DNA of 64,000 nucleotides from Paenibacillus xylanexedens (GTDB lineage Bacteria; Bacillota; Bacilli; Paenibacillales; Paenibacillaceae): contig NZ_VEIO01000012.1 of assembly GCF_007680605.1 (NCBI RefSeq), positions 23,864-87,863 of the forward strand, read 5' to 3'. The position numbers and the translations under genes were made by a program. The notes beneath the pieces were generated by a model, which saw only the letters and a list, made by a program, of their open reading frames with translations, was not told the DNA's origin and did no database searches. Shown here in pieces: positions 52,217 through 61,528 of this stretch; position 1 is the stretch's first letter; every line of letters begins with the position of its first letter.

Positions 52217-52620
52217 TTATTGACGCTTCGGCATCTTGTCCTCATCCATGTAAAGCAGATTCCAGCGGTGACCATCCAGATCCGCAAATCCCGCACCGTA
52301 CATCCAACCGTCTGTTTCCCCTGGTCTGCCAAAGACGTTTCCTCCGGCACGCTCTACATTTCGAATAAAGGAGTCGACTGCTTCTCTGCTCTCAGCACCA
52401 ATGGAGATGATAACCTCTGCACTATGCGAAGTGTCCGCAGCTCTGGCTACGGTAAATTTCTCAAAAGTTTCGTGTGGAAAAAGCATAATTGTAGTTTGGC
52501 CTATGGAGATCATGGCTCTCTCGCCACCAACGTTCGACGATTTAAATCCTATTGCATTAAAAAAGAAGTTGCCCTCTCAACATCTTTGACCGGCAAGTTA
52601 AACCAGATATCTTGTGACAT
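52217..52620 (-). pseudogene. VOC (glyoxalase-like) protein with a frameshift in an A/T run
   Basis: Reading from ATG 52620 gives MSQDIWFNLPVKDVERATSF, then the frame closes. One base further the sense continues as NAIGFKSSNVGGERAMISIG and on to WMYGAGFADLDGHRWNLLYMD at the end. Joined, the two parts make a full VOC domain of about 134 residues (bacterial PhnB/YdcJ-like type) with FADLDGH carrying the metal-site Glu/His region. The break coincides with six A (52559-52564 on the plus strand), so one base is missing. It could be a real mutation, slippage that restores the frame, or a sequencing error. Confidence 0.8.
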
Positions 52621-52844
52621 CGTCATGGCCCCCATAGAGAAAGAATTTATCTTATTATACGCTATTATGAAGAGAAGCAATGCACTTCAATGAAGTTGTG
52701 TGTTTAGACTACGATGTATATAGTTACAAAATTGTATTTTTATAAGTATTTCTTTACTTATGTCAGGAACGAGGCGTATAATCCGTTGAGACATCAGAGA
52801 TTAAATAGAGTTACAGACAGAGATCATAAAGAGAGGTATGTTTC

Positions 52845-53726
52845 ATGAATAGCGGATTAATTAATGCCATTATTGCGTATGTCATGTGGGGAATCCTCCC
52901 ACTTTATTGGAAGCTGTTTAACGACGTGCCGGCTGGTGAGATTTTGTCACATCGGGTGGTGTGGTCATTTGTATTTATGGGGATTTTAGTCGCTATCCAG
53001 CGCCGCTGGAGTGATGTAAAACGAATCTGGACCAGCCGCTCAACTTTACTGTCGCTCACGGCTAGTGGACTGTTGATTGCGATCAACTGGCTGATTTTCA
53101 TCTGGGCTGTGAACAACGGTCATGTGGTGGAGACTAGCCTTGGTTATTATTTGAACCCTTTGCTGAATGTGCTGCTTGCCGTCGTTTTCCTTCATGAGAA
53201 ACCGAACCGGGGTCAATGGCTGGCCATTGCTATTGCAGCGATTGCCGTGCTGATTATTACGATCGACTACGGACGTTTCCCGTGGATCTCCATTTCACTG
53301 GCTGCATCCTTTGGTTTATATGGTCTGGCGAAGAAAAAGATCAAGCAAGATGCGTCAGTAGGTTTGTTGTCAGAGACCGCGGTTGTCTTGCCTGTTGCAT
53401 TAGGTTATTGGATTTATCTGGGTATTGTGGGTAAAACAACGGCCTGGACGTTGCCAGCGCCAATGTTTTTTGAATTGTTGCTGTCCGGCGTTGTAACCGC
53501 ATTGCCGTTACTGTTCTTTGCACGTGCAGCTGCCCGCATGCCGCTGTCCACGCTTGGATTTGTGCAATACATCGGACCAACGATTATGTTGGTTCTGAGC
53601 ATATTTGTGTTTAAGGAAACGGTTTCCCCTGTGCTATTGGTTGGTTTCGCCTTCATTTGGATAGCGCTTGTCGTCTATGCTATTGCATCCATGCGTGCTA
53701 CAAAACTGGCGAAGTCGATGTCATAA
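52845..53726 (+). CDS. rarD: EamA-family transporter RarD
   Basis: 293 residues, AGAGAGG before ATG. Ten hydrophobic helices in two EamA repeats. RarD-specific blocks: MWGILPLYWKLFNDVPAGEILSHRVVWS and SLGYYLNPLLNVLLAVVFLHEKPNRGQW. DMT-superfamily transporter; linked in name to chloramphenicol sensitivity, but the substrate is unsettled. Confidence 0.94.
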   Translation: MNSGLINAIIAYVMWGILPLYWKLFNDVPAGEILSHRVVWSFVFMGILVAIQRRWSDVKRIWTSRSTLLSLTASGLLIAINWLIFIWAVNNGHVVETSLGYYLNPLLNVLLAVVFLHEKPNRGQWLAIAIAAIAVLIITIDYGRFPWISISLAASFGLYGLAKKKIKQDASVGLLSETAVVLPVALGYWIYLGIVGKTTAWTLPAPMFFELLLSGVVTALPLLFFARAAARMPLSTLGFVQYIGPTIMLVLSIFVFKETVSPVLLVGFAFIWIALVVYAIASMRATKLAKSMS

Positions 53727-53747
53727 CGGAAGATGATGGAATACTGG

Positions 53748-53784
53748 TCCTTCCCATCCATGTGGATGGGAGGGCTGTTTTTTT
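53748..53784 (+). terminator. Intrinsic terminator after rarD
   Basis: CCTtCCCATCC pairs with GGATGGGAGG; GCTGTTTTTTTA follows. Confidence 0.85.
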
Positions 53785-53896
53785 ATCACCATCTAAGATA
53801 TAGAAGGAAACTTGAAAAATTCTTTTATTTACAAATTAAGGAACAAGTGTTCTAATTATAGAAGATGATTTTTTGAACGGTGGTGGAGTTGAAAGG

Positions 53897-54349
53897 ATGG
53901 AGCAACAGGGAGTTGTATTCGTTGTGAGCGTTTCGATCTTACATAAGGGCAAATTGCTTATCATCAAAGAGAACAAAGCTTCTGTGCGAAATACATGGAA
54001 TTACCCCTCAGGTCGAGTGGAGTATGGGGAAGATATACTGGATGCGGCACGTCGGGAAACCAGAGAAGAGACGGGGTATGATGTTAGACTGACTGCTACA
54101 ACAGGTATTTACAATTTTATAAGCAGTTTTCAGCAACAGGTGGTTTTGTTCCATTTTATCGGTGAAATTATAGGTGGTTCTCTGCAAGTGGATGCTGTAG
54201 AAATTGCAGATGCGAGATGGATTACACCTGAAGACCTATCTAAATCAAATGTGCTGGAATTGCGCGATCGCGAAGTGATACTGCAGATTACGGATAATAT
54301 ACTGTCTAAAAAAGAGTATCCGTTAATGATTTTCCAGAGCAAGCTATAG
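53897..54349 (+). CDS. Nudix hydrolase
   Basis: 150 residues from ATG 53897; TTG 53873 would add eight residues, and the site GGTGGAG fits the later start better. The Nudix box GX5EX7REUXEEXGU is intact at residues 39-61 (GRVEYGEDILDAARRETREETGY). Hydrolyses a nucleoside diphosphate linked to another group; the substrate is unknown. The next gene starts within 20 bases, so they are likely co-transcribed. Confidence 0.92.
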   Translation: MEQQGVVFVVSVSILHKGKLLIIKENKASVRNTWNYPSGRVEYGEDILDAARRETREETGYDVRLTATTGIYNFISSFQQQVVLFHFIGEIIGGSLQVDAVEIADARWITPEDLSKSNVLELRDREVILQITDNILSKKEYPLMIFQSKL

Positions 54350-54367
54350 AAATGGAGAAAGATGTTC

Positions 54368-55645
54368 ATGAAGTCCTCGTATTTAACTCGTTCTTTTTAT
54401 TATCTGTGGACAACCCAAACAGCAGCCAATGCTGCGGACGTATTGTATATTATGGCCCTTACGGTTATGGTGCTGGATCGTACAAATTCGCTCGTGTCTG
54501 CGGCACTTTTGCCATTGATCCGCAGCGGGGCTCAGTTGGTGAGTAGTTTAGTTGCACCGCTATTCATTCAGCGTTTTAATTTGTCCAGCCTACTCTTTTA
54601 TTCACAAACCGGGCAGTTTTTGTTGTTCATCTGTCTGGCAGTGTACATACATCTTAATAGCGTAGCATCCTCATTAGTACTTGTGTTTTCGCTTATATTT
54701 GTGATGTCTTTTCTCGATGGGTGGACAACGCCAGCTCGAAATGCGCTGATTCCGCGACTGGTGACTCATGAGCAAGGTTTACTCAAAGCCAATGGACTCA
54801 TGAGCGTCAGTGATCAAGTTGTACAATTTGCAGGTTGGGGCCTAAGCGGCGTAGTGGTTGCATTCATTGGATCAAGTTCAACGTTGTTAATTGCAGCCGT
54901 TATTTATGGCTTGGCGGCTGTATTTACACTTGGCGTTAAGGAACCAAGTCATGGAGGGATACCAGAGAAGCGTGTGAATGCAGCAACAGATATTTCTCCT
55001 GATCTGGGCACAGGTAGATGGCATACGTTAACGGAAGGCTGGAAAATGATATGGAAGACACCTCGTCTGCGAGTGCTTACGTTCATGGATATGATCGACA
55101 TGCTTGGCGGCTCTATTTGGGTAGGCGCATTCACGCTTGCGTTTGTGCAAGTGGCGCTTGGACAGGGAGAAGAATGGTGGGGCTTCATCAATGCAGCTTA
55201 TTTTGCTGGTACCATTGGTGGTGGTTTGCTGGTACTTGCCCTAGCCAGAATCATTGGACGTCGATATTTTTCAGTCATGATGATAGGGATGGCAGGGTAT
55301 GGAATCCTAACCGCCGTTTATGCTTTAAACTCACAGCCTTTTGTTGCGTTGTTCCTGGTCATGTTAATGGGGCCATTTGCTGAGCTTGCTATGATTAACC
55401 GACGTACGTTGATTCAAAGTAGTGTGGCTAATCCGATGTTACCCAAGGTTTTATCTGCTCAAGCCTCAATGATGCATCTCATATTTTGCGTTTCATTGTT
55501 AGGTATGGCCTGGCTAGCGGAATACATTGGTATTGTGAATCTTTATTTGTTTGCGGCTGCACTGACCATCTTGGCCATTGTTGCGGGTTTGCTGAATTTT
55601 AGGGCTTTTCAGGAGAAAAAAGTTCATCGTCAAATGATGAATTAG
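54368..55645 (+). CDS. MFS transporter
   Basis: 425 residues from ATG 54368 (GGAGA nine bases upstream; ATG 54362 is the alternative). Twelve hydrophobic helices, without the usual DRxGRR loop, closer to the MFS_3/enterobactin-exporter-like group (GWTTPARNALIPRLV is typical). Substrate unknown. Pairing with a Nudix gene gives no clear clue. Confidence 0.88.
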   Translation: MKSSYLTRSFYYLWTTQTAANAADVLYIMALTVMVLDRTNSLVSAALLPLIRSGAQLVSSLVAPLFIQRFNLSSLLFYSQTGQFLLFICLAVYIHLNSVASSLVLVFSLIFVMSFLDGWTTPARNALIPRLVTHEQGLLKANGLMSVSDQVVQFAGWGLSGVVVAFIGSSSTLLIAAVIYGLAAVFTLGVKEPSHGGIPEKRVNAATDISPDLGTGRWHTLTEGWKMIWKTPRLRVLTFMDMIDMLGGSIWVGAFTLAFVQVALGQGEEWWGFINAAYFAGTIGGGLLVLALARIIGRRYFSVMMIGMAGYGILTAVYALNSQPFVALFLVMLMGPFAELAMINRRTLIQSSVANPMLPKVLSAQASMMHLIFCVSLLGMAWLAEYIGIVNLYLFAAALTILAIVAGLLNFRAFQEKKVHRQMMN

Positions 55646-56104
55646 GGGAGAATGATGATCTGATGCACTTCTTTGCGTGATCGTTTCGTATTGCGGGGAG
55701 AGGGCGTTCGATTGATATCTACATGTGGTTGAGCATGAATGAAATAAAAATGGGATAAATCAATAATATTTTACGGAGTATAGATCTTCCGGATATCAAT
55801 CAGTATCTTCCTACTCTTTGTTCTATTAGTTGTAATCGGCACCAATACACACATAATTTTTATTGAAAATATTCCATTCGTAGCTTTGCTCAAACCCGAC
55901 GATATCTCTTTTGGTTGTTATGATATCATCTGAATCTTGGGGTTGTTCCATGGAACGTTCATCCGCAACGTCTCAGTCAATTTCAAACGTTTCTGTTGAT
56001 AGACTTGCTTGATACCACGTTCCGTGTTCGATTATTAGCCTCAACAGATTCTTTATAAGAAGTGCTTGATTTTTCGTATAAAGGTTGTTAAATACCAATT
56101 ATAG
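55646..56104. other. Non-coding gap entering the A+T-rich region
   Basis: No intact gene. On the minus strand (about 55825-55905) a stop-free stretch reads RDIVGFEQSYEWNIFNKNY and ends in a normal stop, which looks like the C-terminal remnant of a lost gene; its upstream part has stops in all frames. The family is not recognised. Confidence 0.35.
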
Positions 56105-56160
56105 TTTCCGCAAGAATAGAACAATAGCGATCAACTGCTATTGTTCTATTCTTGCGGAAA
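56105..56160. repeat. Perfect 24-bp inverted repeat
   Basis: Two perfectly complementary 24-base arms (56105-56128 and 56137-56160) around GATCAACT, with arms beginning TTTCCGCAAGAATAG and closing with the complement. No T run follows on either strand, so it is a poor terminator. It marks the border between the Nudix/MFS pair and the A+T-rich cluster. It may be a terminator-like barrier or a remnant of a small palindromic element. Confidence 0.75.
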
Positions 56161-56290
56161 GTAGAAATATTAGGCATTGAATAAAAGTATTTACTCATTA
56201 CAAGTAACTAAAAGTGATAAAATCTTACAAAAAATCCTCAAAAGATTATATTATTGATATAGCATATAAAGAACTATCTAGGAGGAAGCT

Positions 56291-57226
56291 ATGCAATTTC
56301 AACCCATTTATTATGATGGTGAATTACTTGTACCGCAAATTGAAATCAAGATTACACCTAACCAATGTGTAGGCATTATAACAGACCTAAAACGAAAACA
56401 GCTTTTAATGGATCAATTAGTGAGTCATTCCCAATGTTACTTGTTTCGAGCTCAGCAAAGCGAGTATATGCGTTTAACCGTAGAAGAGTTAATTAATTTT
56501 CTCATCAAAGTAACGGAAAAAAATGAGCAATTAGCTTTCTTAATTGACTATTTTGCTTTAAAAGAAGAACGAAATGTGAAAATCAAGGATCTTGGCTCAT
56601 CTAAAAAAATGTATGTGACACTGCTTCGTGTTTTCTTTGCGCATCAGTCTACAGTGGTACTGGAGGAGCCTTATTATAATTTAGAAGAGTTGGATCGTCG
56701 TCAATTCAAAAAAATTTTAGATGATCTTTCAAAAGAAAAGCAGATTTTAATTTTAACTTCGAATTTAGAGGATGCCATGATTTCATGTGATACTATTTAT
56801 CGATTAAACGAATCTGGATTTCACCTAATGGATATTCAGGATTTCGAAGTGGACAAGCGTGAAGTGAAGGAACAAACTCAGACCCATATCACCTTGCAAA
56901 AAATTTCTGCAAAAAAAAATGAAAAAGTCATTTTATTTAATCCGCCAGAAATTGATTATATAGAAAGTATAAATGGATCAGTTTATGTACATGTGGGTGG
57001 AGAGGATTTTGTCTGTTCTCTAAAGCTAAATGACCTTGAGCAAAAATTATTAAATTTTGGTTTCTTCAGGTGTCATCGTTCTTATATTGTTAATCTTCAA
57101 AAAGTAAAAGAGATTATTACATGGACGAAGAATAGTTATAGTTTGCGATTACAGATAGATAAAGATGCCGTGGTTCCACTATCCCGTTCAAAACTGCATG
57201 AGTTAAAAACACTTCTTAACATTTAA
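56291..57226 (+). CDS. Degenerate ABC ATPase fused to a LytTR DNA-binding domain
   Basis: 311 residues, AGGAGG before ATG. Residues 1-185 follow the course of an ABC ATPase but every catalytic motif is broken: no P-loop (CVGIITDLKRKQLL occupies its place), Walker B is TVVLEEP (121-127), the D-loop is YNLE, and the switch His position is in LTSNLED. Residues 208-311 form a LytTR domain (IDYIESINGSVYVHV, FFRCHRSYIVNLQKVKEI, VPLSRSKLHELK). It sits directly before an ABC exporter operon whose promoter carries 21-bp-spaced repeats, so it probably senses or pairs with the transporter and regulates it. Confidence 0.85.
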   Translation: MQFQPIYYDGELLVPQIEIKITPNQCVGIITDLKRKQLLMDQLVSHSQCYLFRAQQSEYMRLTVEELINFLIKVTEKNEQLAFLIDYFALKEERNVKIKDLGSSKKMYVTLLRVFFAHQSTVVLEEPYYNLEELDRRQFKKILDDLSKEKQILILTSNLEDAMISCDTIYRLNESGFHLMDIQDFEVDKREVKEQTQTHITLQKISAKKNEKVILFNPPEIDYIESINGSVYVHVGGEDFVCSLKLNDLEQKLLNFGFFRCHRSYIVNLQKVKEIITWTKNSYSLRLQIDKDAVVPLSRSKLHELKTLLNI

Positions 57227-57266
57227 TGCCTAGGAAAACATCGATCCAACTGGGCATCTCATGGTA

Positions 57267-57299
57267 CTATTCGGGTAAAAAATGCCACAATTCGGCTAA
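57267..57299 (+). promoter_or_regulatory. Direct-repeat operator, candidate LytTR site
   Basis: CTATTCGGGTAA (57267-57278) and CAATTCGGCTAA (57288-57299) match at 10 of 12 positions and repeat at 21 bp, two helical turns. LytTR proteins bind paired direct repeats with that spacing. Located about 65 bases before the ABC gene and just after the LytTR gene. Confidence 0.6.
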
Positions 57300-57364
57300 T
57301 TCTGATGAAGGAAGCTTGAAATCTGTATATATTTAAGTCATAAACTCTTAAGGAAGTGATGTTA

Positions 57365-58210
57365 ATGGATATTATACAAGTAGAGAGTATTCGAAAGAAA
57401 TTTGGAAATAGAGACGCATTGACAGATGTATCTTTTTCAATTCCGAAAGGAGAAATTTTTGGTTTTCTAGGTCCAAGTGGATCAGGAAAAACAACGTTAA
57501 TAAAGATTCTAACTGCGCAATTAAATCCGACAAGTGGACAGGCAATGGTATTCAACGAGCCAGCTGAGATGATGTATCAGTCCAAACAGAAAATGCGCTT
57601 CGGTATTCTAACGGATAATAGTGGTCTGTATGAGAGACTATCAATTGAGGAAAATTTAGAACTTTATGCACAATTATATGATCTTCCTAAGTCTTCAATT
57701 GATCGAGTGTTGCAATTCGTAAATCTAAGCGGAGAACGCAAAAAGAAAGTCAATAAACTATCTAAAGGGATGCGTCAGCGTGTTACGTTGGCATGTGCGG
57801 TTATCCATGAGCCAGAATTATTATTTCTGGATGAACCTACATCGGCTTTAGATCCAGTAAACACAGCACATATATATAAAGGCTTACGTTACTTAAATGA
57901 GAATGGGACAACTATTTTTTTGACTACACACGACATGACTGAGGCAGAACTGATATGTAACCGTGTAGCAATTTTGCATCAAGGACAGATTCAAACCATT
58001 GGTTCACCAAGGGAACTAAAAAAACTTTATCGAGAGAACGTTGTTTCTGTTGAATTGATAAATGGGGAAACACACGAACTCACGTTAGATGAGGAATCGG
58101 CAGATCTAATAGCCGATTGGATGAAACGAGGCTTGATTGATAGATTAGAAACTAAAGAGCCAAGCCTGGGCGAAATCTTTATCAAAATGACAGGAAGTGA
58201 ATTGTTATGA
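57365..58210 (+). CDS. ABC transporter ATP-binding protein
   Basis: 281 residues from ATG 57365, nine bases after AAGGA; GTG/ATG codons closer to the site are less likely. Walker A GPSGSGKT (36-43), signature LSKGMRQR, Walker B LLFLDEPTSALD, switch His in LTTHDM. The last 70 residues are an extra C-terminal domain. Drives the ABC-2 permease encoded next (4-base overlap). Substrate unknown; drug, bacteriocin or peptide export fits the context. Confidence 0.92.
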   Translation: MDIIQVESIRKKFGNRDALTDVSFSIPKGEIFGFLGPSGSGKTTLIKILTAQLNPTSGQAMVFNEPAEMMYQSKQKMRFGILTDNSGLYERLSIEENLELYAQLYDLPKSSIDRVLQFVNLSGERKKKVNKLSKGMRQRVTLACAVIHEPELLFLDEPTSALDPVNTAHIYKGLRYLNENGTTIFLTTHDMTEAELICNRVAILHQGQIQTIGSPRELKKLYRENVVSVELINGETHELTLDEESADLIADWMKRGLIDRLETKEPSLGEIFIKMTGSELL

Positions 58211-58908
58211 GTATCTCTATAAAACGTATTCAAGCTATATTCGTAAAGGATTACAAAGAGTTTTCGCGCAATTATGCGGTCTCCATTATGTTGATTATTC
58301 CTATTCTTCTTGCATTCTTTTTTCGGTCAACAGGTTCGTCTTTGCCTGGAGCTAGTGGTTTTCTTTTTAATACTTCCTTCGTATTGTTGACATGTTTCGT
58401 ACAAGCGTGCTTGATTGCGGAAGAAAAGGAACGTAACACCTTACGTTCTCTAATGATGACTCCTGCTACGACCATGGATGTGCTAATTGGTAAGAGTGCA
58501 TTAGTTTTTGCTATGTCTGTTGTTGTTCTGACCATTGCTACGATAACATTTGGATATGAACCAACCAATATGTGGGCATTTGTAGTTGCAATTCTTTTGT
58601 CTATTATTTTATACATTGCGGCCGGAACGATATGTGGCTTATTTTCTAAGACTTTGCTTGATGCATCATTATCCATACTTCCTGTGGCGCTTATATTTAC
58701 TGGGGCACCAATGGCGGCTCTTCTTAAGGATGATTACCCGATCTTAAAAGTGGTGGATTACCTGCCAAGCAGTCAGTTGGTTAATCTGCTAGAAACAGGC
58801 TCGACGGAGGGAAGTGTATTAAAGCCTCTCCTCATTATTTTGGCATGGACGATTTTTTTAACGATAGTTTCTGTTGTTTTGTATCAACGGCGGCTGAAGG
58901 ATGAGTAG
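58207..58908 (+). CDS. ABC-2 type transporter permease
   Basis: 233 residues, ATGA overlap with the ATPase gene. Six hydrophobic helices; AEEKERNTLRSLMMTPATTMDVLIGKS is the ABC-2 signature block before helix 3. Forms a homodimeric exporter with the preceding ATPase. Located before secA2 with a separate promoter in between. Confidence 0.9.
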   Translation: MSISIKRIQAIFVKDYKEFSRNYAVSIMLIIPILLAFFFRSTGSSLPGASGFLFNTSFVLLTCFVQACLIAEEKERNTLRSLMMTPATTMDVLIGKSALVFAMSVVVLTIATITFGYEPTNMWAFVVAILLSIILYIAAGTICGLFSKTLLDASLSILPVALIFTGAPMAALLKDDYPILKVVDYLPSSQLVNLLETGSTEGSVLKPLLIILAWTIFLTIVSVVLYQRRLKDE

Positions 58909-59000
58909 AAACGTTATATAAAAGTATTCGAAACTTTTTATAGTCTGTACATGTGCTCCATATAAGTGTCAGATGAGCTATTCCAGCCGTTATTTGTTTT

Positions 59001-59029
59001 TTGCTCAATTTCAACAAAATGGTTATACT
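59001..59029 (+). promoter_or_regulatory. Promoter of the accessory secA gene
   Basis: TTGCTC, 17-base spacer, TATACT, 47 bases before the start codon. Confidence 0.6.
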
Positions 59030-59075
59030 TCAGCTAATATGATGTACGCATCTTTTCCGAGGAGGGATCCAACTA

Positions 59076-61352
59076 ATGAAATTAGCCACCAAGTTGATGC
59101 GAAAATTTAAAGACAGAGAAGTTAACAATAAGTTGAGAGACTATCGGGATAGAGCGCAATTCATTCAGCAACGAAATTTGGAAGAATGGGACGATGAACA
59201 GCTCCAAGGAGAATCGCTACGGCTAAAAAAAGAAGCGCAAACTGGTAAGCCTTTGGATGAGTTGCTTGTACATGCCTATGCATTAATCTGTGAGACGGCA
59301 AAGAGAAAGCTCAATTTAAAGCCCTACGATGTCCAGATAATGGCTGCTATCGCTCTTCATGAGAATTTTTTGATCGAGCAACATACCGGGGAAGGAAAAA
59401 CGTTGTCTGCTGTTATGCCTGCGTACCTCAATGCGCTCACTGGTAAAGGAGTTCACGTGTTGACTTTTAACGATTACCTGGCAAGGAGGGATGCAGAGTG
59501 GATGGGGCCAATATATCGTTTCCTTGGATTGACGGTAAGAGCTGTACAAGAGGGCATGAGCCTATCGGAGAAGAGGGAAGCATACTCGGCTGATATAACT
59601 TATGTTACGGCTAAAGAGGCAGGATTCGATTTTTTACGCGACGCGATTGCTCTGAATGAATCCGATACTGTGCATCGTCCTTTTCACTACGTGATCGTTG
59701 ATGAAGCGGATTCATTGCTTCTCGATGAGGCTCGAGTGCCACTTGTTATTGCAGGTGATTCCGATTCTTCAGAATATGACGTAACTCGTTTTGCTGATGT
59801 GACTAGGCAGCTTGAGGAAGATAAGCATTATGACTTCGATGAATTTAAGAGAAATGTTTACTTAAATGAATCGGGATCATTAAAAGTGGAATCACTACTG
59901 GGATGCGGAAATTTGTACGAAAGTCATAATTCCGATCTGTTAACATCTTTAAATTGTGCTTTGCATGCGGAAACATTATTTAAAATAGATGTTGATTACA
60001 TCGTTCGAGACGGTAAAATTGAGTTAATCGACGAATATACTGGCCGCGTGGCTGAGAACAGGCACTTACCAGAAGGACTGCAAGCCGCTCTTGTAGCGAA
60101 AGAAGGGTTGCAATCAGATGTCGGAGGTGAAATTCTTGGAACGATTACCATTCAACACTTTATTAGCCTGTATCCAAAAATTTGTGGAATGACGGCTACT
60201 GCGAATTCTTCTTCGATGGAATTCAAAGAGATTTATTCGTTGCAGGTATTACAAATTCCACCGAACCGTCCAAATATAAGGATTGATCAGCCGCATCGAA
60301 TTTATACGCATAAAGAAGCTAAGCTTAAGGCACTTGTACACGAAATTAAATCTGTTCATGCAACAGGACGGCCAATTCTTATTGGAACGTCAAGCGTGGA
60401 GGAGTCTGACTTACTGGCTGAGGCTCTAGCAATTGAAGGTATACCTTGTTATGTTCTGAATGCAAAAAATGATGCAGAAGAAGCTGAAGTCATTTCTAGA
60501 GCGGGGGAAATCGGCGCTGTTACTGTATCTACGAATATGGCAGGACGAGGTGTTGACATTCGTCTTGGCGGTGGTACCCCCTCGCAAGCAGAGGTTGTCG
60601 TCAAACTGGGCGGCTTGTATGTGATTGGTACTCATATAAACGAAAGTGTGCGGATTGATAATCAACTTCGTGGTCGTTCTGGACGACAAGGGGATCCCGG
60701 AACTTCAATATTTTTTATTAGTTTGGAGGACGAGTTGTTATTTCGGTTTGGTATCCATAAATTGATTCGAGCCCAAAAACAGGATGAGGCTCTCAAAGAT
60801 CCGGCATTACACAGCAAAATCACGCATATACAACGTGTTATTATGAGTCAAAACTTCGAAATCCAACAGGAATTGAATGGTTATTCTGATATGGTTGAGG
60901 ATCAGAGGCGAATTCTATACGAGGAGAGGCTCGCAATTTTGAAGGGGATAGAGTCAATGAGTCCTTTGGAACAACGGGTACGTCTTTTTTATATAGACAA
61001 GTTTTGGGCTGAACATTTAGCATATGTTTCTTATCTCAGGGAAGGAATCCACTTGGAAAGTCTTGCGAGTGGCAATCCCATTGACGAATTCCATACACAA
61101 ATAACACGAGCTTACGAACAGATTTTATTTAAGATAGATAGTGAGTCAACAGATATGATCGAAAAGATCGGAAATTCGGATGATCCGACAAAATGGGAAG
61201 AGTTTGGCTTGAAAAGCCGTGCCTCCACTCGTACTTATATAATCAACGATCAGTACATTCAAAATAATCGTAGCTCGTGGAGCCCAATGACTATATTTGC
61301 TTATGGGATTCGCAAGATTCTGAGGCCGATTTTCAATCTATCAAAGTTTTGA
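59076..61352 (+). CDS. secA2: Accessory SecA ATPase (SecA2-like)
   Basis: 758 residues, about 80 shorter than housekeeping SecA. AGGAGG precedes ATG. DEAD-motor features are intact: Walker A GEGKT (105-109), DEADSLLLDEARVPL, VSTNMAGRGVDIRLGGG, and RGRSGRQGDPG. The C-terminal zinc-binding SecB/phospholipid tail of SecA1 is missing, as expected for SecA2. SecA2 exports a small set of proteins, usually together with SecY; no secY2 or substrate gene is nearby. Next to an exporter and an NRPS; link unproven. Confidence 0.85.
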   Translation: MKLATKLMRKFKDREVNNKLRDYRDRAQFIQQRNLEEWDDEQLQGESLRLKKEAQTGKPLDELLVHAYALICETAKRKLNLKPYDVQIMAAIALHENFLIEQHTGEGKTLSAVMPAYLNALTGKGVHVLTFNDYLARRDAEWMGPIYRFLGLTVRAVQEGMSLSEKREAYSADITYVTAKEAGFDFLRDAIALNESDTVHRPFHYVIVDEADSLLLDEARVPLVIAGDSDSSEYDVTRFADVTRQLEEDKHYDFDEFKRNVYLNESGSLKVESLLGCGNLYESHNSDLLTSLNCALHAETLFKIDVDYIVRDGKIELIDEYTGRVAENRHLPEGLQAALVAKEGLQSDVGGEILGTITIQHFISLYPKICGMTATANSSSMEFKEIYSLQVLQIPPNRPNIRIDQPHRIYTHKEAKLKALVHEIKSVHATGRPILIGTSSVEESDLLAEALAIEGIPCYVLNAKNDAEEAEVISRAGEIGAVTVSTNMAGRGVDIRLGGGTPSQAEVVVKLGGLYVIGTHINESVRIDNQLRGRSGRQGDPGTSIFFISLEDELLFRFGIHKLIRAQKQDEALKDPALHSKITHIQRVIMSQNFEIQQELNGYSDMVEDQRRILYEERLAILKGIESMSPLEQRVRLFYIDKFWAEHLAYVSYLREGIHLESLASGNPIDEFHTQITRAYEQILFKIDSESTDMIEKIGNSDDPTKWEEFGLKSRASTRTYIINDQYIQNNRSSWSPMTIFAYGIRKILRPIFNLSKF

Positions 61353-61473
61353 ACTACCAATGGGTTTAAGATGTTATTATTTTTCAGCCTACTGACCGTT
61401 ATTACACCCTCTCGATTAAACCGATTCATTTAAGAAGGGGATTGCCTTTCTGGACAGGGGACAAAACACCTAA

Positions 61474-61528
61474 CAAAATAAATAACCCGTCTTCGGAAAT
61501 CTATCGGAGACGGGTTATTTATTTTGTT
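61474..61528. terminator. Terminator after secA2
   Basis: Perfect 19-bp arms, 61474-61492 and 61508-61526, containing ACCCGTCT / AGACGGGT; both flanks are A/T rich, so it works in either direction. Confidence 0.88.

Noticed and set aside
52154..52693. 179-codon plus-strand frame
   Set aside because: Antisense to the frameshifted VOC gene and without a ribosome-binding site or recognisable protein; the minus strand reads a clear VOC domain.
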